64,000 nt of DNA from Rhyacichthys aspro (taxonomy: Eukaryota > Chordata > Actinopteri > Gobiiformes > Rhyacichthyidae). Shown here in pieces: positions 14,601 through 25,154 of the stretch. Under the pieces are notes generated by a model that saw only the letters and a program-made list of their open reading frames with translations, was not told where the DNA came from and made no database searches. Position numbers and translations under genes: made by a program. Location of the stretch: contig CM072161.1 in assembly GCA_036850595.1 (NCBI GenBank), positions 14,033,905 through 14,097,904 of the forward strand. Direction: 5' to 3'. The first letter of the stretch is position 1, and every line of letters begins with the position of its first letter.

Positions 14601-15125
14601 TGCTTTCTGCCATCCTCTGTGCTATTTATTCTCCTCTGCATTCACCCATGAACATGTACACAGCAGTCAGGTTTATACATTTACCACCAACACTGCACAT
14701 TAATAGAATTTTAATCAAGACATATGCTTTTATTTATTTACAGTTACATACACAGTGAACCCACATATAGACCATATTTATTTACATTTATTTAGACACT
14801 GAAGAGAATGAAATATTAATGCTGTAGACGGCTTAGTGTGAGTCTGACAGTTATATGAATGTAAATATGTAAATACCATTAACATGAAGTAAAGCATTTT
14901 TGTTTCATATTACATCACATGTTAAGCCAGGTCCCATTGATAAAGACTGTCTGTAACTTTAAATCAGCTTATGACTCAAAGTAAATACTGCAGGTGTATC
15001 TCTAACAGATTAAAAAAAACTGTTCCAAAAGATAAGACGTATCAAATTGAATTAATGTGCTACGACCTGCAGGCTAAGCCCAGGGAGGGACACATGAGTT
15101 TGATCGGGCTGGTGGGCAGCAAAGA
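11680..15125. other. Non-coding spacer upstream of the delta-type protocadherin
   Basis: No recognisable coding exon or RNA gene. It is AT-rich with simple-sequence patches. The last 200 bases before the protocadherin start become richer in CpG and presumably include its promoter and 5' UTR. Confidence 0.5.
12927..12966. repeat. Short pentanucleotide microsatellites
   Basis: About three copies of AATCT are followed, after a short interruption, by about four imperfect copies of ATAAT. This is simple sequence with no implied function. Confidence 0.7.
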
Positions 15126-15130
15126 TTATC

Positions 15131-15145
15131 CTAACAGATGTCGTT
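15131..15145 (+). promoter_or_regulatory. Candidate CSE/CTCF-like element of the delta-type promoter
   Basis: CTAACAGATGTCGTT matches a CTCF-like form CCACCAGATGGCGCT at 11 of 15 positions by eye. It lies about 160 bp upstream of the start codon on the + strand. Mammalian clustered protocadherin promoters carry a conserved sequence element bound by CTCF at similar distance and orientation. The match is weak and the GCGCT core is degenerate. Confidence 0.25.
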
Positions 15146-15304
15146 TTTCCCTCCATTGGAACAGTATGGCCAATAATAAGCGCGCACACACAGCGCACTA
15201 ATCTGAGCGATAACCCTGTGCACATCCTCTCTCCTCTCTGTTCTCCCAGACACAAAGCTGCACAAAGAACACTGTCAAGTTTTTGTTAGTGTAAGGAGGC
15301 ACAA

Positions 15305-17827
15305 ATGGACGCGCGGGGAGCAGAGAAAGGACTTCACTGGAGATGGAAAGTGTTGTTTTTTTCTTTGGCGTTTTTGTGGGACTTTGCTCATGGACAGATC
15401 CGTTATTCCATCCCAGAGGAGCTTGAACACGGTGCTTTTGTTGGAAACATTGCAGAAGACTTAGGTTTGGACTTGAATAGACTCTCTGCGCGCAGATTTC
15501 GAATAGTCTCCGGCTCAAAGAAGCAGTACGTGGAGGTGAATTTGGAGAATGGAGTTTTGTTTGTAAACGAAAGAATCGACCGAGAAGAACTGTGCGAGCA
15601 GAGTTTGTCTTGTTCCTTTCACTTGCAAGTGGTTATAGAGAATCCTCTGGAGCTGTATCGAGTCGAGGTGGAAATCTTAGACGTGAATGATAACTCTCCA
15701 GGCTTCCCTTGGACTGAGTTTAACCTGGACATATCTGAATCTGCAACGCCTGGGTCGCGTTTCCCACTCGAGAGCGCGCAGGACTTAGACGTCGGCTCCA
15801 ACTCCCTTCGGACCTATTTGCTGAGCGTAAACGAGCATTTTCTTTTGGACATCCAGACACGAAGTGACGGGAGTAAATTTGCAGAGCTCGTACTCCAAAC
15901 TCCCCTTGACAGAGAGCAGCAGAGCACGCACCAAATGGTCCTGACCGCGGTGGACGGAGGCGCACCGGAGAGATCAGGCACTGCGCAAATTGACATCACA
16001 GTGCTGGACGCGAATGACAACGCTCCTGTGTTTGACCAGTCTTTTTACAGAGTCAGACTACCTGAAAACGCACCCAAGGGAACAGTTGTCATTAAACTCA
16101 ACGCTTCTGATTTAGATGAAGGTCCTAATGCTGATATCACTTACTCCTTCAGTGGTCACGCTCCTATTAAAGTACGCCAGCTTTTTAGTGTTGACCCCCA
16201 CACAGGTGAAATCAAAGTCAAAGGTGTTATTGACTACGAAAAGGCTAGGATGCATGAGATCTACGTCCAGGCTAAAGATAAGGGTCCCTCCCCTGTGGCC
16301 GTGCATTGTAAGGTCCTTGTGAATGTGTTGGACAAAAATGACAACGTCCCTGAAGTGATCCTGACCTCTGTGTCCACACCTGTCCAAGAAGACGCGCCCC
16401 CCGGGACTGTCATCGCGGTCATAAGCATCACCGACAAGGACTCAGGTGAAAATGGGAACGTGGACTGCGAAATCCCCAATCTGATCCCTTTTCAGCTCCA
16501 CTCTTCCTTTAAGAACTATTACACCCTGGTCACTTCGGATTTCCTGGACCGAGAGGCAGTGGCAGAGTATAACATCACCCTAACGGCCAGAGATATGGGT
16601 TCGCCACCTCTGTTCACGCGCAAAACTATCCTCGTCCAAGTGTCCGACGTGAACGATAACGCGCCTCGTTTCAAGCAGCCTTCCTATACCGTGTACTTGA
16701 CGGAGAATAACGCACCGGGGGCGTCCATTTGCTCTGTGACTGCCCTAGATCCAGATTCAGGCCAGAATGCTTACTTATCTTACTCTATCTTAGATGGTGA
16801 CATACAAGGGATGCCTGTTTCCACCTATGTCTCCATCAACTCTGACAATGGGAACCTCTACGCTCTGAGATCATTTGACCACGAACAGCTCAAGAACTTC
16901 CAAATCACGGTTCGAGCCCAAGACGCCGGTTTCCCTCCTCTAAACAGAAACGTATCCGTGAACATTTTTATTTTAGACCAAAACGATAACGCTCCGGTCA
17001 TTGTGTCGCCAACTACGCAAAACGGTTCAACGCCAAATGAGGCAGTCCCCAAATCGGTGGATCCTGGTTACCTCGTGAGTAAAGTCAAAGCAATGGACGC
17101 AGATTCAGGGCAAAACTCGAGGCTTTTTTACCAAATGCTCCAAGCGACAGACCCCACTTTGTTCAGCGTGGCTCTGTACACAGGAGAAATCAGAACCATA
17201 CGCCAGATTACTGAGAAAGACCCCAGCAGGCATAGATTGGTCATTCTAGTCAAGGACAATGGTCAGCCCCCGCTCTCGGCCACGGTTTCCATCATCCTGT
17301 CAGTGGTTGACAGCCTGCCAGATTTGCAGCCCGATTTGGGTGACCTGTCACTGAGCCTACATCACAGCTCCAACTTTACCCTGTACTTAATCGTGTCCTT
17401 AGGCGCCATCTCCTTCACGTTTCTGGTGGCTATAATCGTCCTGGTCACAGTGAGGAGATTCAAGGGGAGAGCGGCCAACAGAACGTACAGTCTGCCTTTC
17501 TTCTTCGGCGGATGCTGCTGCTGTTGCTCCAGAAGCAAGACACCGACGGGTAAAGAGGTGTTCAAGAAGTCCAACTTGAACGTTCGGATGCCCCCGAGTT
17601 CGAACGGTCTTACCGAAGCGAACACCGGTGCGATACGTCAGGCCTACTGCTATAAAATGTGTCTGACGCCCGAGTCGTCCAAAAGTGACTTTATGTTCCT
17701 CAAGCCTTGCAGTCCGGTCATGTCGGTCCAGCAAAATAATGTAAAAAGCACGGATTATCTCACGTCTGGATGGAGCACATTAGACCGGAATGAAGTTAGC
17801 AACATTAGATCTGCAACTCCAAATGAG
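15305..17827 (+). CDS. Clustered protocadherin variable exon, delta-type subcluster
   Basis: This single exon encodes 841 residues: the ectodomain, membrane segment and variable part of the tail of a calcium-dependent homophilic adhesion receptor of neurons. Residues 1-30 form a signal peptide, with mature QIRYS at 31. Six cadherin repeats follow, with linkers DVNDN (126-130), DANDN (235-239), DKNDN (343-347), DVNDN (448-452) and DQNDN (558-562). EC1 has the CX5C loop (C97-C103). The membrane segment spans about 691-716, followed by a run of five cysteines (737-741). The tail motif YCYKMCLTPESSKSDF (from about 781) resembles C-type and gamma members. The ATG at 15305 precedes the signal peptide directly. 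The exon ends GAG|gtcagt in phase 0; without splicing, a stop follows nine codons later. It is assigned to its subcluster by the constant exons 1.6 kb downstream; calling that subcluster Pcdh-delta is inference. Confidence 0.9.
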
Positions 17828-19406
17828 GTCAGTCAAATAAACAAGGGTCACACGTAGTTAAGTACCTGAATTTCACCCAAACTTTGACATATCTTATACT
17901 TTCAGCCCAGCAGTATTTTTTATTACCTTCAAAATGATTCACTGAGCTGCATAGATTAGACAAAGACTGATTTAGTATGTTAAAATTGCAACTCATAAAC
18001 AATCCAGAAGCACCCAGCCATCTCCACACGCTGTGACAACACATCCCACAGTTTGGGGCAAATAATCCCAGTATAACTGTGTGAGGCGGGGGATTAAAGG
18101 TGCAGCAGTGATAAGAGAGATATTTGAGGAGGAAGCAGCCTGCAACACCATCGAACCTCACATTAGTCACCTAAGCTGATTAACTGTTTGGTTTTCAAGT
18201 AAACAATGCACAGAAATAAGTTAGACATTCACTAATATGCAGCATTTTAGAATTGAACTGGGTTGATGGAATATTATTGAGTAAAGTCAGTATAGTCATT
18301 TGTTTTACTCTTATAAGTACCTGTTTTAAGTGGCTTTGCAAAAAAGTCAATACAAAGGAAAACTTAACTCCAATTTCAAATAGCAGCAAGAAAGCTTAAA
18401 AGTCTATGTATGGTTCTTGAAAAAACTATAATGACTATATCCATTACAGAGGGCTTTAAAGGCAAAATATACAGAAAATCAAAGTGATTCTCATACAGCA
18501 AAAAAATCCTTTTATCAAAACAAATTCAAATCAAATCATCTTACTATTATATAAATTTTTATCATATATTATCAAAAGTAAAAGCAGAGTTTAAGACAGG
18601 TGTGAAGATATGCAGTAAAGTAAGAATGCTGTCAACGATCTACAATTTAGGTGTTTCAGTTTTTTTGTCTCATTTTTTTTGTATTAATTTATAAAATGTA
18701 AAAGTGATTGAAGAGACATAACCTTTCATTTTTAGAGTGATCCAAAAACAAGCAGTCCTCCTGATTCCAACATCATGGAGTCTGATTTAGTCCAGTTTGG
18801 CCTGGTTTTGTCTGGGATTTTTCTAAATGTTTGAACAGAACCTGCCCAGATCCTTCAAAAACTAAGACACAAGAACTGCTGGAACTACTGCTCTTTTGAG
18901 GCAAACTCAGATCAAATATTGATTTAATTTGGAATAGTTTTCTTTACTTTCTTCATCCACACATGCCTAAAACTCTTGCATAGTACTGTATGTGTAAATA
19001 AAAATAATAATTTTTATCCCTTTATTATCCCTATGGGGAAGTTCATGCTCAGCTGCATGTTTTTGATGTTATTGGGGGAAACCAGAGTACCTGGAGAAAA
19101 CACACAGAAGCACAGGGAGAGCATGCAAACTCCACACAGAGGGGCTGAACTTTGGACCTTTTTGCTACCTGCCCTTTTGCCATTATACCCCTTTGTTTAC
19201 ATGGGAGGGATGTTTTTGGACCAATCACAGCTCCCAAACTGAAATAAAATGCTGTAAATCAATCAAATTCATACCAAAGCCATTCATAAAACTTGGTTGG
19301 GTTTTGACTTGTTAGGAAAGAGTAAACCATGGGACCTATACCTTATATCTACATCATTCACATTACATTAATTTGGCTGAATTTCAATGTTTTCCTCTTT
19401 TTACAG
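17828..19406 (+). other. Intron between the delta variable exon and constant exon 1
   Basis: It runs from donor gtcagt to an acceptor with the tract ttttcctctttttacag. It contains one diverged Tc1-like MITE and no recognisable coding sequence. Reading past the donor reaches a stop at 17855-17857, so unspliced transcripts would encode a protein lacking the constant domain. Confidence 0.75.
18576..18988. mobile_element. Non-autonomous Tc1/mariner-like element, copy 1
   Basis: The left end (about 18580-18650) reads as a degenerate copy of the terminal sequence at 22642 (TTTAAGACAGGTGTGAAG followed by a GAATGCTGTC block). The right end (18961-18988) holds the inverse of that terminus (CCTAAAACTCTTGCATAGTA) and is followed by TA. 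Internal blocks AGAGTGATCC, CATCATGGAGTCTG and CAAATATTGATT are shared in the same order with copy 2 at 22.6-23.1 kb. No transposase frame remains. The left boundary is approximate. Family assignment is by resemblance to Tc1-like termini common in fish genomes. Confidence 0.6.
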
Positions 19407-19468
19407 TTGAAATCTTCAAACAAGGACTGGACGTTGACAAAGAACCAGCGTAACTCTGCGTACAAAAG
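19407..19468 (+). CDS. Delta-type protocadherin constant exon 1
   Basis: A 62-bp exon between acceptor tttttacag and donor gtgacc. Joined in phase 0 to the variable exon, it reads LKSSNKDWTLTKNQRNSAYK plus two bases. The N-x-DW core lies where alpha constant exon 1 has PNADWRYS and mammalian gamma has PNTDWRFS, so it is homologous in position. It begins the cytoplasmic domain shared by members of this subcluster. The frame match with both neighbours and the consensus splice sites make it convincing despite its small size. Confidence 0.8.
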
Positions 19469-19545
19469 GTGACCAAACAACTTCCTTCACTTCCTTCCTT
19501 TCCAGATTGCTTTCTTCAACATCTAACTCATATTTGGTTTTTCAG

Positions 19546-19658
19546 GTACAGTGCAGCCAACATGGACGGCACTCTTTCCCGTCACCAGAACTACGACGCC
19601 GACGGCTTCTCCTGCTCCGTCGCACCGCAGTATTGGACCTGGGGCTCCCACATGAAAG
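19546..19658 (+). CDS. Delta-type protocadherin constant exon 2
   Basis: A 113-bp exon entered in phase 2 after ggtttttcag and left in phase 1 before gtttgt. It begins RYSAANMDGTLSRHQNYDAD and ends GSHMKG, with an aromatic-rich patch QYWTWG near its end. RYSAANMDG recalls the RYSASLRAGM of the alpha domain. The intron separating it from constant exon 1 is only 77 bp, close to the short-intron mode typical of fish. No domain name applies; the residues act as part of the cytoplasmic tail. Confidence 0.8.
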
Positions 19659-19969
19659 GTTTGTAGGAAATGAGGCCTCATTGTGGTTCTGCTGGGGGAT
19701 GGGGGTCCTCAGTGTGCCTGCCTGGGGATTTAGTTTAAAAGTGAAACAGTAAATGCAGATAATACCAGGCACCACAAGGGAAGAGGGATTTTAATGCATC
19801 AACAAAAGGATTATTTTAGTCACCGTAAGAAGCTCCGTTTTTAAAAGCCAACACTCAGATACTTTAAAACCTGCTGTATTTAAATGAAGTGTACAGTATG
19901 TAAATGAGGACTGGGCAGGAATAATCTCTCAATGCAAATTCTCATTTCTGATGCGCTTTTCGGGAACAG
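19659..19969 (+). other. Intron between delta constant exons 2 and 3
   Basis: A 311-bp intron from gtttgt to cgggaacag. It contains no recognisable element. The acceptor tract is poorer in pyrimidines than the others, but the reading frame continues correctly (G|AC = Asp) into the last exon. Confidence 0.75.
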
Positions 19970-20244
19970 ACTGCAAGTTATCTCTTCAAGAAGCAGCCGT
20001 TCCCAACTACTCGTGGACGCCAAAGTACAGCCAGCCTCAGTCGGAAGCGCCAGACTACCAGCACAACGTCTACATCCCTGGCACCACATCTGGATACAGC
20101 ACTTTGAAGCTGGCGCCCAGAGGAGAGCTGGATGTCTACAACAGCTTCTCCACTTTCGGGAAGAAAAAGAGGTTCATTTCAAACTACGAGCAAACGTTTG
20201 ACAGAGACAGTGGCCTCATAAGCAATGATATATTTTTTAAGTGA
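19970..20244 (+). CDS. Delta-type protocadherin constant exon 3 (C-terminus)
   Basis: This last exon encodes 91 residues plus TGA, giving a 149-residue constant domain and a 990-residue protein. It contains PDYQHNVYIPG, which closely resembles DYRQNVYIPG of the mammalian gamma constant domain. It also has NSFSTFGKKKRF, whose F-S-T-F-G-K fits the WAVE-complex binding motif (hydrophobic-x-[ST]-[FY]-x-x) and matches FISFGKK in the alpha constant exon of this window. Unlike alpha and gamma it lacks a long lysine tail and ends NDIFFK. Subcluster assignment to Pcdh-delta is inference: it is a third constant region upstream of alpha, as reported for teleosts. Confidence 0.85.
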
Positions 20245-20742
20245 TGCACGGCTAAAGTATTCCATTAAGTCAGACAGTACTTTCCTCTTTTTTTGTCCCA
20301 GTGGAATTTAATTATATTTCTTGCCATAACTATATTTTTAGTTTGGTCAAACGAAGAAGCTCTGACCTCTGAAGACATCAGTGGTGTCATTTAAATTTAG
20401 ATGCATAACTTTTCGTGAACAAAAACTCATATTTTTATCCTGGGTTCCTGTGACTTGAGTTTCGGTCTTATTAGAATGTACTGTACAATATTTCCCCAAA
20501 CAAAGATCATTAATCAATTTGTGAGTCAATTTTGTATTCTAGTGCAAAGAAAACTGAAAAAATACAGTATTTACTGCACATTACATTCATTGTTTGTGTA
20601 TAGGCATGGGGTTTTCAACTTGTATCCGTTTGGTGCCACATTACTTTTACGGTCCATTTGATATAGACCAAACCATAGTGAGGTGATGTGTTCACGAACA
20701 TCTGACTGCTCTTTGATAAGGCATTGTTTTTCTGAATGAATA

Positions 20743-20765
20743 GTGTGTGTGTGTGTGTGTGTGTG
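20743..20765. repeat. (GT)n microsatellite
   Basis: Eleven and a half uninterrupted GT dinucleotides inside the presumed 3' UTR, likely length-polymorphic. Confidence 0.95.
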
Positions 20766-20874
20766 AACAGTTTATTTACATACATTAGATTACATTATTT
20801 ATGATTTATATTCATTACAATGATGTATTTATGTATAAAGAGTTATTGTATATATGTATGTATTATGTATTATT

Positions 20875-20880
20875 AATAAA
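20875..20880 (+). terminator. Polyadenylation signal AATAAA of the delta-type gene
   Basis: A canonical AATAAA 631 bp after the stop codon, at the end of an AT-rich UTR. The actual cleavage site cannot be placed from sequence alone. Confidence 0.55.
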
Positions 20881-22641
20881 TTCATCAATGGCATAACCTG
20901 TCAGTGAATTTTGTTAAAAAAGCCAGCATTATTAGAGAGTCTAACATTTTTGTTAAAGAAATAATGTCCCTCCCAGGTTCAAAAAGGCCTTTTGTCTACG
21001 TCTGCTCCATTTTGTTCTGACCAGGTAGCACTTAATTGGAAGCCTGTGAACCTATTTGATCCAAACTTTTGATCCAAGATTATTGAACTAATGAACCCAG
21101 GGCTGGTGAGAAACTGCTGTAGAAGTGGGCCTTGGTTCCGACCGTTGCCTCCTATTCAAATAAATGTTGCAAAAACAGTCAGTTTTCACATTTAGTCTCA
21201 TTCCGGTGTAAATTTCCACAAATAAAAAAATCACTGAAACTTTAATAAAGGTCCATCTGTGGATTATTGTTAGCGATAATGAAGACTTGAGATGAAATGT
21301 CCATCTTCATTGGTGGCTTACGTGCCTTTTTCTAACATCCTACAATTACGTTTCAAAGATTGTTTTTAAAGCAAGCAATCTGATTGGATATATCTATTGT
21401 CAACATCTGATATCAAAGCTTTACGAAGTTGGCTGGAGGCTTAGTTAGTTCTGCTTCAGTAAAAAAAGTGATGGGTAACTATTTTTCTACTGGATGGGGC
21501 TCTAGGAAAAAGGAAAGTCAAGGAAACCTCCAGGAATAGAAAAGAAATCTGAAAATCCTGTTGATACAGCATTCCATCTGCAGTTTTATCGACCACAGTC
21601 TCCATCTTTAAATAAGTCTCCAGCAATAAATAAATCTGCAATAACTAATGTGACCTTTGATTGAGTTAACTTAATGTGAAGACTGTTGACTGTCTGACTC
21701 ACACTAGATTTCATGTGAACGACTGATTGTCTGCTCTCGATTCACGCTCACACTGTAAAAGACTGCACTTCCTTGTCCTGGTCTCCTCTGGCCTGGATGC
21801 TGTGAAAGATCTTCTTAGCGATTAAACCAGTTTGCACACAGATGGTGGAGATTTGGCTCAAGACAGCTTAGAGGTACGGAGTCATTTTTTGGGGGGGAAA
21901 CAAAGTATTAACCCCAGCGCACAATTTCGACTGACATTGGAGGGCATTTTCCAATTTATCTCCTGAGATGGGATCAGAGGTTATATTGCGTCTAATCCCT
22001 GTGCTCAAATTCACAAGTGGGAGCTTAGGCCCGGTCCGAATCCCCATGCGCTGACACAGACGCCAGCGTGCATGAAAGAAGCAGCTGGTATTATTGTTGT
22101 GGTGTGACTTACGGCTCAGAGTGTCATTTAACCTTCACTCTTGACATTCAGGATAGTAAACCCGGGGTTTATGCGACTACTGCTGTGGAGATAATCTACA
22201 AGATCTGCTGCTTCTTACCCACTACCCCAGAGCAGTGGGTTAATCACAGCGATGTCTGACCCACTCAGGCCCCATAGACCAGCTCCAGAACGTAAAGAAG
22301 CAGTAGGTAGAGTTTGGAAATGGTCCAAACAGGTGTGTACAGACTGCAGGATGTGAAATGAACACATAAGTTGTGTGTGTTCAAACTGACAAACAAGCCA
22401 AACGATAGCATTTGTAAAGCTATAATATGCAGATACTACATTAAAAGTAAACATAATGCAACAAATTTTCAGACTCTGACAAAATTCTGCCCAAACAGCA
22501 GTTAGAATGTGTTAAATGTAAAATATTTAAACAAATAAACGGATAAATGCACACTCTGTATCTGCATATGACATCTTTTAAGTCCTAATTCATTTAAATT
22601 CAGTTATACAAAAAGCCTGACCCAGCTTTAAGAAATAGATA

Positions 22642-23118
22642 TTGTACTGTGCAATAGTTTTAGACAGTTGTGAAGATATGCAGTAAAATCAGAATGCTGT
22701 CAACAATAAACAATTTATTTATTTATTCATTTACAAAATGGAAAAGTGAAGAGACAAAAACCTCCCATTTTTTAGAGTGATCCCCAAACAAAGAGTCCTC
22801 CTGAAGTGATGGAACCTGATCCCAACATCATGGAGTCTGGTTCTAGCTGGTCTTACATGGTCTGGTTTAGTCTAGTCTGGCCTGGTTCGAGCTGGTCTTA
22901 CATGGTCTGGTTTAGTCCAGTCTGGCCTGGTTCTAGCTTGGATTATATGGTCTGGTTTAGACCAGTCTGGCCTGGTTTGGTCTATGTCTATGATTCTCCA
23001 CATCTTTGATCAAAACCTGCCCCAATCTTTCAAAAACTAAGACAGTGGAACCACAAGAACTACTGCTGTTTTGAGGCAAAGTCAGCTCAAATATTGATCA
23101 TTGATTGATTGATTTTAT
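22642..23118. mobile_element. Non-autonomous Tc1/mariner-like element, copy 2
   Basis: It starts after a TA with a Tc1-like terminus (TACTGTGCAATAGTTTTAGA at 22645-22664) and continues with TGTGAAGATATGCAGTAAA and GAATGCTGTCAACAATAAAC, all shared with copy 1. The right part (TGCTGTTTTGAGGCAAAG, CAAATATTGATCATTG) also matches, but the terminal inverted repeat itself is missing. It differs from copy 1 by internal amplification of a 45-bp unit. There is no transposase frame. Confidence 0.6.
22839..22983. repeat. 45-bp minisatellite, about three copies, inside the Tc1-like element
   Basis: Units beginning GGTTCTAGCTGGTCTTACAT and ending TCTGGCCT repeat about three times with few changes. Because 45 is a multiple of three, one frame stays open with a 15-residue periodic peptide (GSSWSYMVWFS...). 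I do not regard this as a gene. Copy 1 of the element has only a single, shorter version. Confidence 0.8.
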
Positions 23119-23454
23119 AAACTAAGAAAAATCACCATACTTTATAATTGACTTGACTTTTCATATCATTTCATATATAATACTAAAGTCAAATGCATGT
23201 ATAACAAATATCACTCCATTTCATTTGTTATTTGGTAACTCACTGCATTAACTTCATGTGTTTTTCAGAGTCATTTAAACAAAGATGGTTGAATCACATG
23301 TTTGATGTTGTTGTTGATAGCTCCACACTGTGACGATCAGTTGGCTGTAGATAACACTGGTTTTATCTTCACGTTCCTCTGTTGTATTCTGACCAATATA
23401 TTTTTATAATGCACTCTTAGTACTTATAGGGAAGGCTAATAGGGGTTTAAAGTC

Positions 23455-23472
23455 AGGCCACTAGAGGGAGCT
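23455..23472 (+). promoter_or_regulatory. CTCF-like motif between the delta and alpha subclusters
   Basis: AGGCCACTAGAGGGAGCT closely fits the vertebrate CTCF core (CCACTAGAGGGCGCT form), oriented on the + strand. It lies 2.6 kb after the delta polyadenylation signal and 3.2 kb before the alpha variable exon. It could be a domain boundary or a looping anchor. The evidence is motif only. Confidence 0.4.
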
Positions 23473-24779
23473 TTAACACTGCCATTGTTCAAGACACTAC
23501 TTTTGTGTCATGGTGCTATTTACTACCTCTTCTATTGTTGTCAAATCAAAACACAAATAAATAAATATCACATTGTTTCTGACCACCATATGATCTTTTT
23601 CATCAGCTACAGCTTCATACAGTGTTATATATGGTCATGGCTGTAGTTGGTCATAGCTTCAATGTTTTACCCTCATCTGAATCCATGAAATGTGGGTTAT
23701 TTGATATTGTTCAGTAAAAATCTAATGCCTGATACATTAAGCTGCCCTGGAAATTATGCACATAAGGAAAAAAATGAGGGTCAGTGATGTGATGATTTAT
23801 TCATTGTTGTTTCAGTATTAGCATATTATTAAATTAGGTCATAAACCCTGTCCCGGCTACATTAGTGTTTTTATTGCCAACATCTCTTTGTCTTTAGTTT
23901 CCAAACTTAATTTGCACACAGTCGTCTGATGTGTACGGCACTCTTAATGTACGTGTTGTTTTCTCGCAATCAATTAACACAAGAATTCATTCATTCAGTA
24001 TCATATCAGAGTTTTCTGGATGCACTGCCATATTCGGTGCAGCATGGGCTCGCCTCTGTCTGGAGATGAAAGTGTGCCACATGCTCCCAGTCCCCGCAGG
24101 ATCCGGGGCATGTTGGCCACAGAGACGGTACAGTTGAAGACAGCCAGTGGTGGAGAAGAGGAGCCAAGTCTGTGAGTCCAAGACCCTGAAGAAGAAAAAA
24201 CAAGCGCCCAAAACTGAATAACAAACGAGTTTTCCTTTCAAATTCCACTGCTGTTTAAAATGAAACCTTAAATAATTCAGGTTGGCTTTATTTCATGAGC
24301 TGTTTGGCAGTTTCCTGTTAATTACAAAATCAGGATAGTGTTTTATAAGAAACAAAGAATAAAAAGTGAGAACCAATTATTTAGTGTCATTATTTATGGT
24401 TATTAATATTTGTTTTTGAAGAAGATTACATACTATGGAACACTATACGGCACAATATAGGCTTCTGTTTTGTTCAGCATTACATGTGCAAAATGAAGCA
24501 GATTGAGAAAAACGTAAAAAAAAAAAAAAATTTAAGAAAATGACACTTTATGATCTCAGTGTGACATACTATAACCACCCTTCTTAATCTGTCCAGTGGC
24601 ATTTGCACACTGCTGTAAGATAGGCCAATAAACAAGTTCATTTGTAGTAAGTGGTAAATATGACTGCAATGCAATAAAAACAATAATGTTTATTTACAAT
24701 GCCCATCACAAAGTAACCATTAACATAATAAAAACTACACTTTGACATTACTGTCTGTGTTCAGTCTCTGACGTGGCTC

Positions 24780-25075
24780 AGTCGTCACAAAAATGTCTTC
24801 TCTAGACAAACATTGAGTGAAGTATGGCCCGGCTCTAAATCTGTGTCAACACAGGTTGCTTCCATTGCTTCCAGAAGACTGACTCATTCATTGAGCTGAT
24901 GGTCAGATCCTGTCCCTTCTAACACCAGAAAAACTTCTCTGCCCTGATTTCTTTGCATTCAGTTTGGCCTTTACATGTGAGTTCAGAGTTCAGATGTTTG
25001 AAAATGATATTTTTGTTGGCAGTGTATAAAAATCAACAAAGTTAGTCTTACAGTTTTGACTAAGTCTAAGCAAAT
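24780..25075 (+). repeat. Local direct duplication, first copy
   Basis: It shares ordered blocks with 25155-25510: GTCACAAAAATGTC..TCT.GACAAACAT; CTCTAAATCTGTGTCA versus CTCTGAATCTATGTCA; CATTGAGCTG; and GGCAGTGTAT.AAAAT followed by TCTTACAGTTTTGA. Divergence is moderate, with small indels. Confidence 0.6.
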
Positions 25076-25154
25076 TCATAAAACTGAAAAATACAGTTTC
25101 GACTTTACCCAGTCGACTGCCCCTGTCCAGTTTCTATGGTTCAGGACACAGGAC

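Larger units (their letters stand above)
20245..20890 (+). other. 3' UTR of the delta-type protocadherin
   Basis: AT-rich non-coding sequence between the stop codon and the polyadenylation signal. It includes a GT microsatellite and several TATGTA-type stretches. No other feature is seen. Confidence 0.6.

Noticed and set aside
22030..22045. GGTCCGAATCCCC as a tRNA T-arm
   Set aside because: No matching A-box or acceptor stem upstream, so not a tRNA gene.
22806..23009. Open frame encoding a periodic Trp-rich peptide
   Set aside because: It is the translation of the 45-bp minisatellite inside a transposon copy. Unit length is a multiple of three, so openness is automatic.
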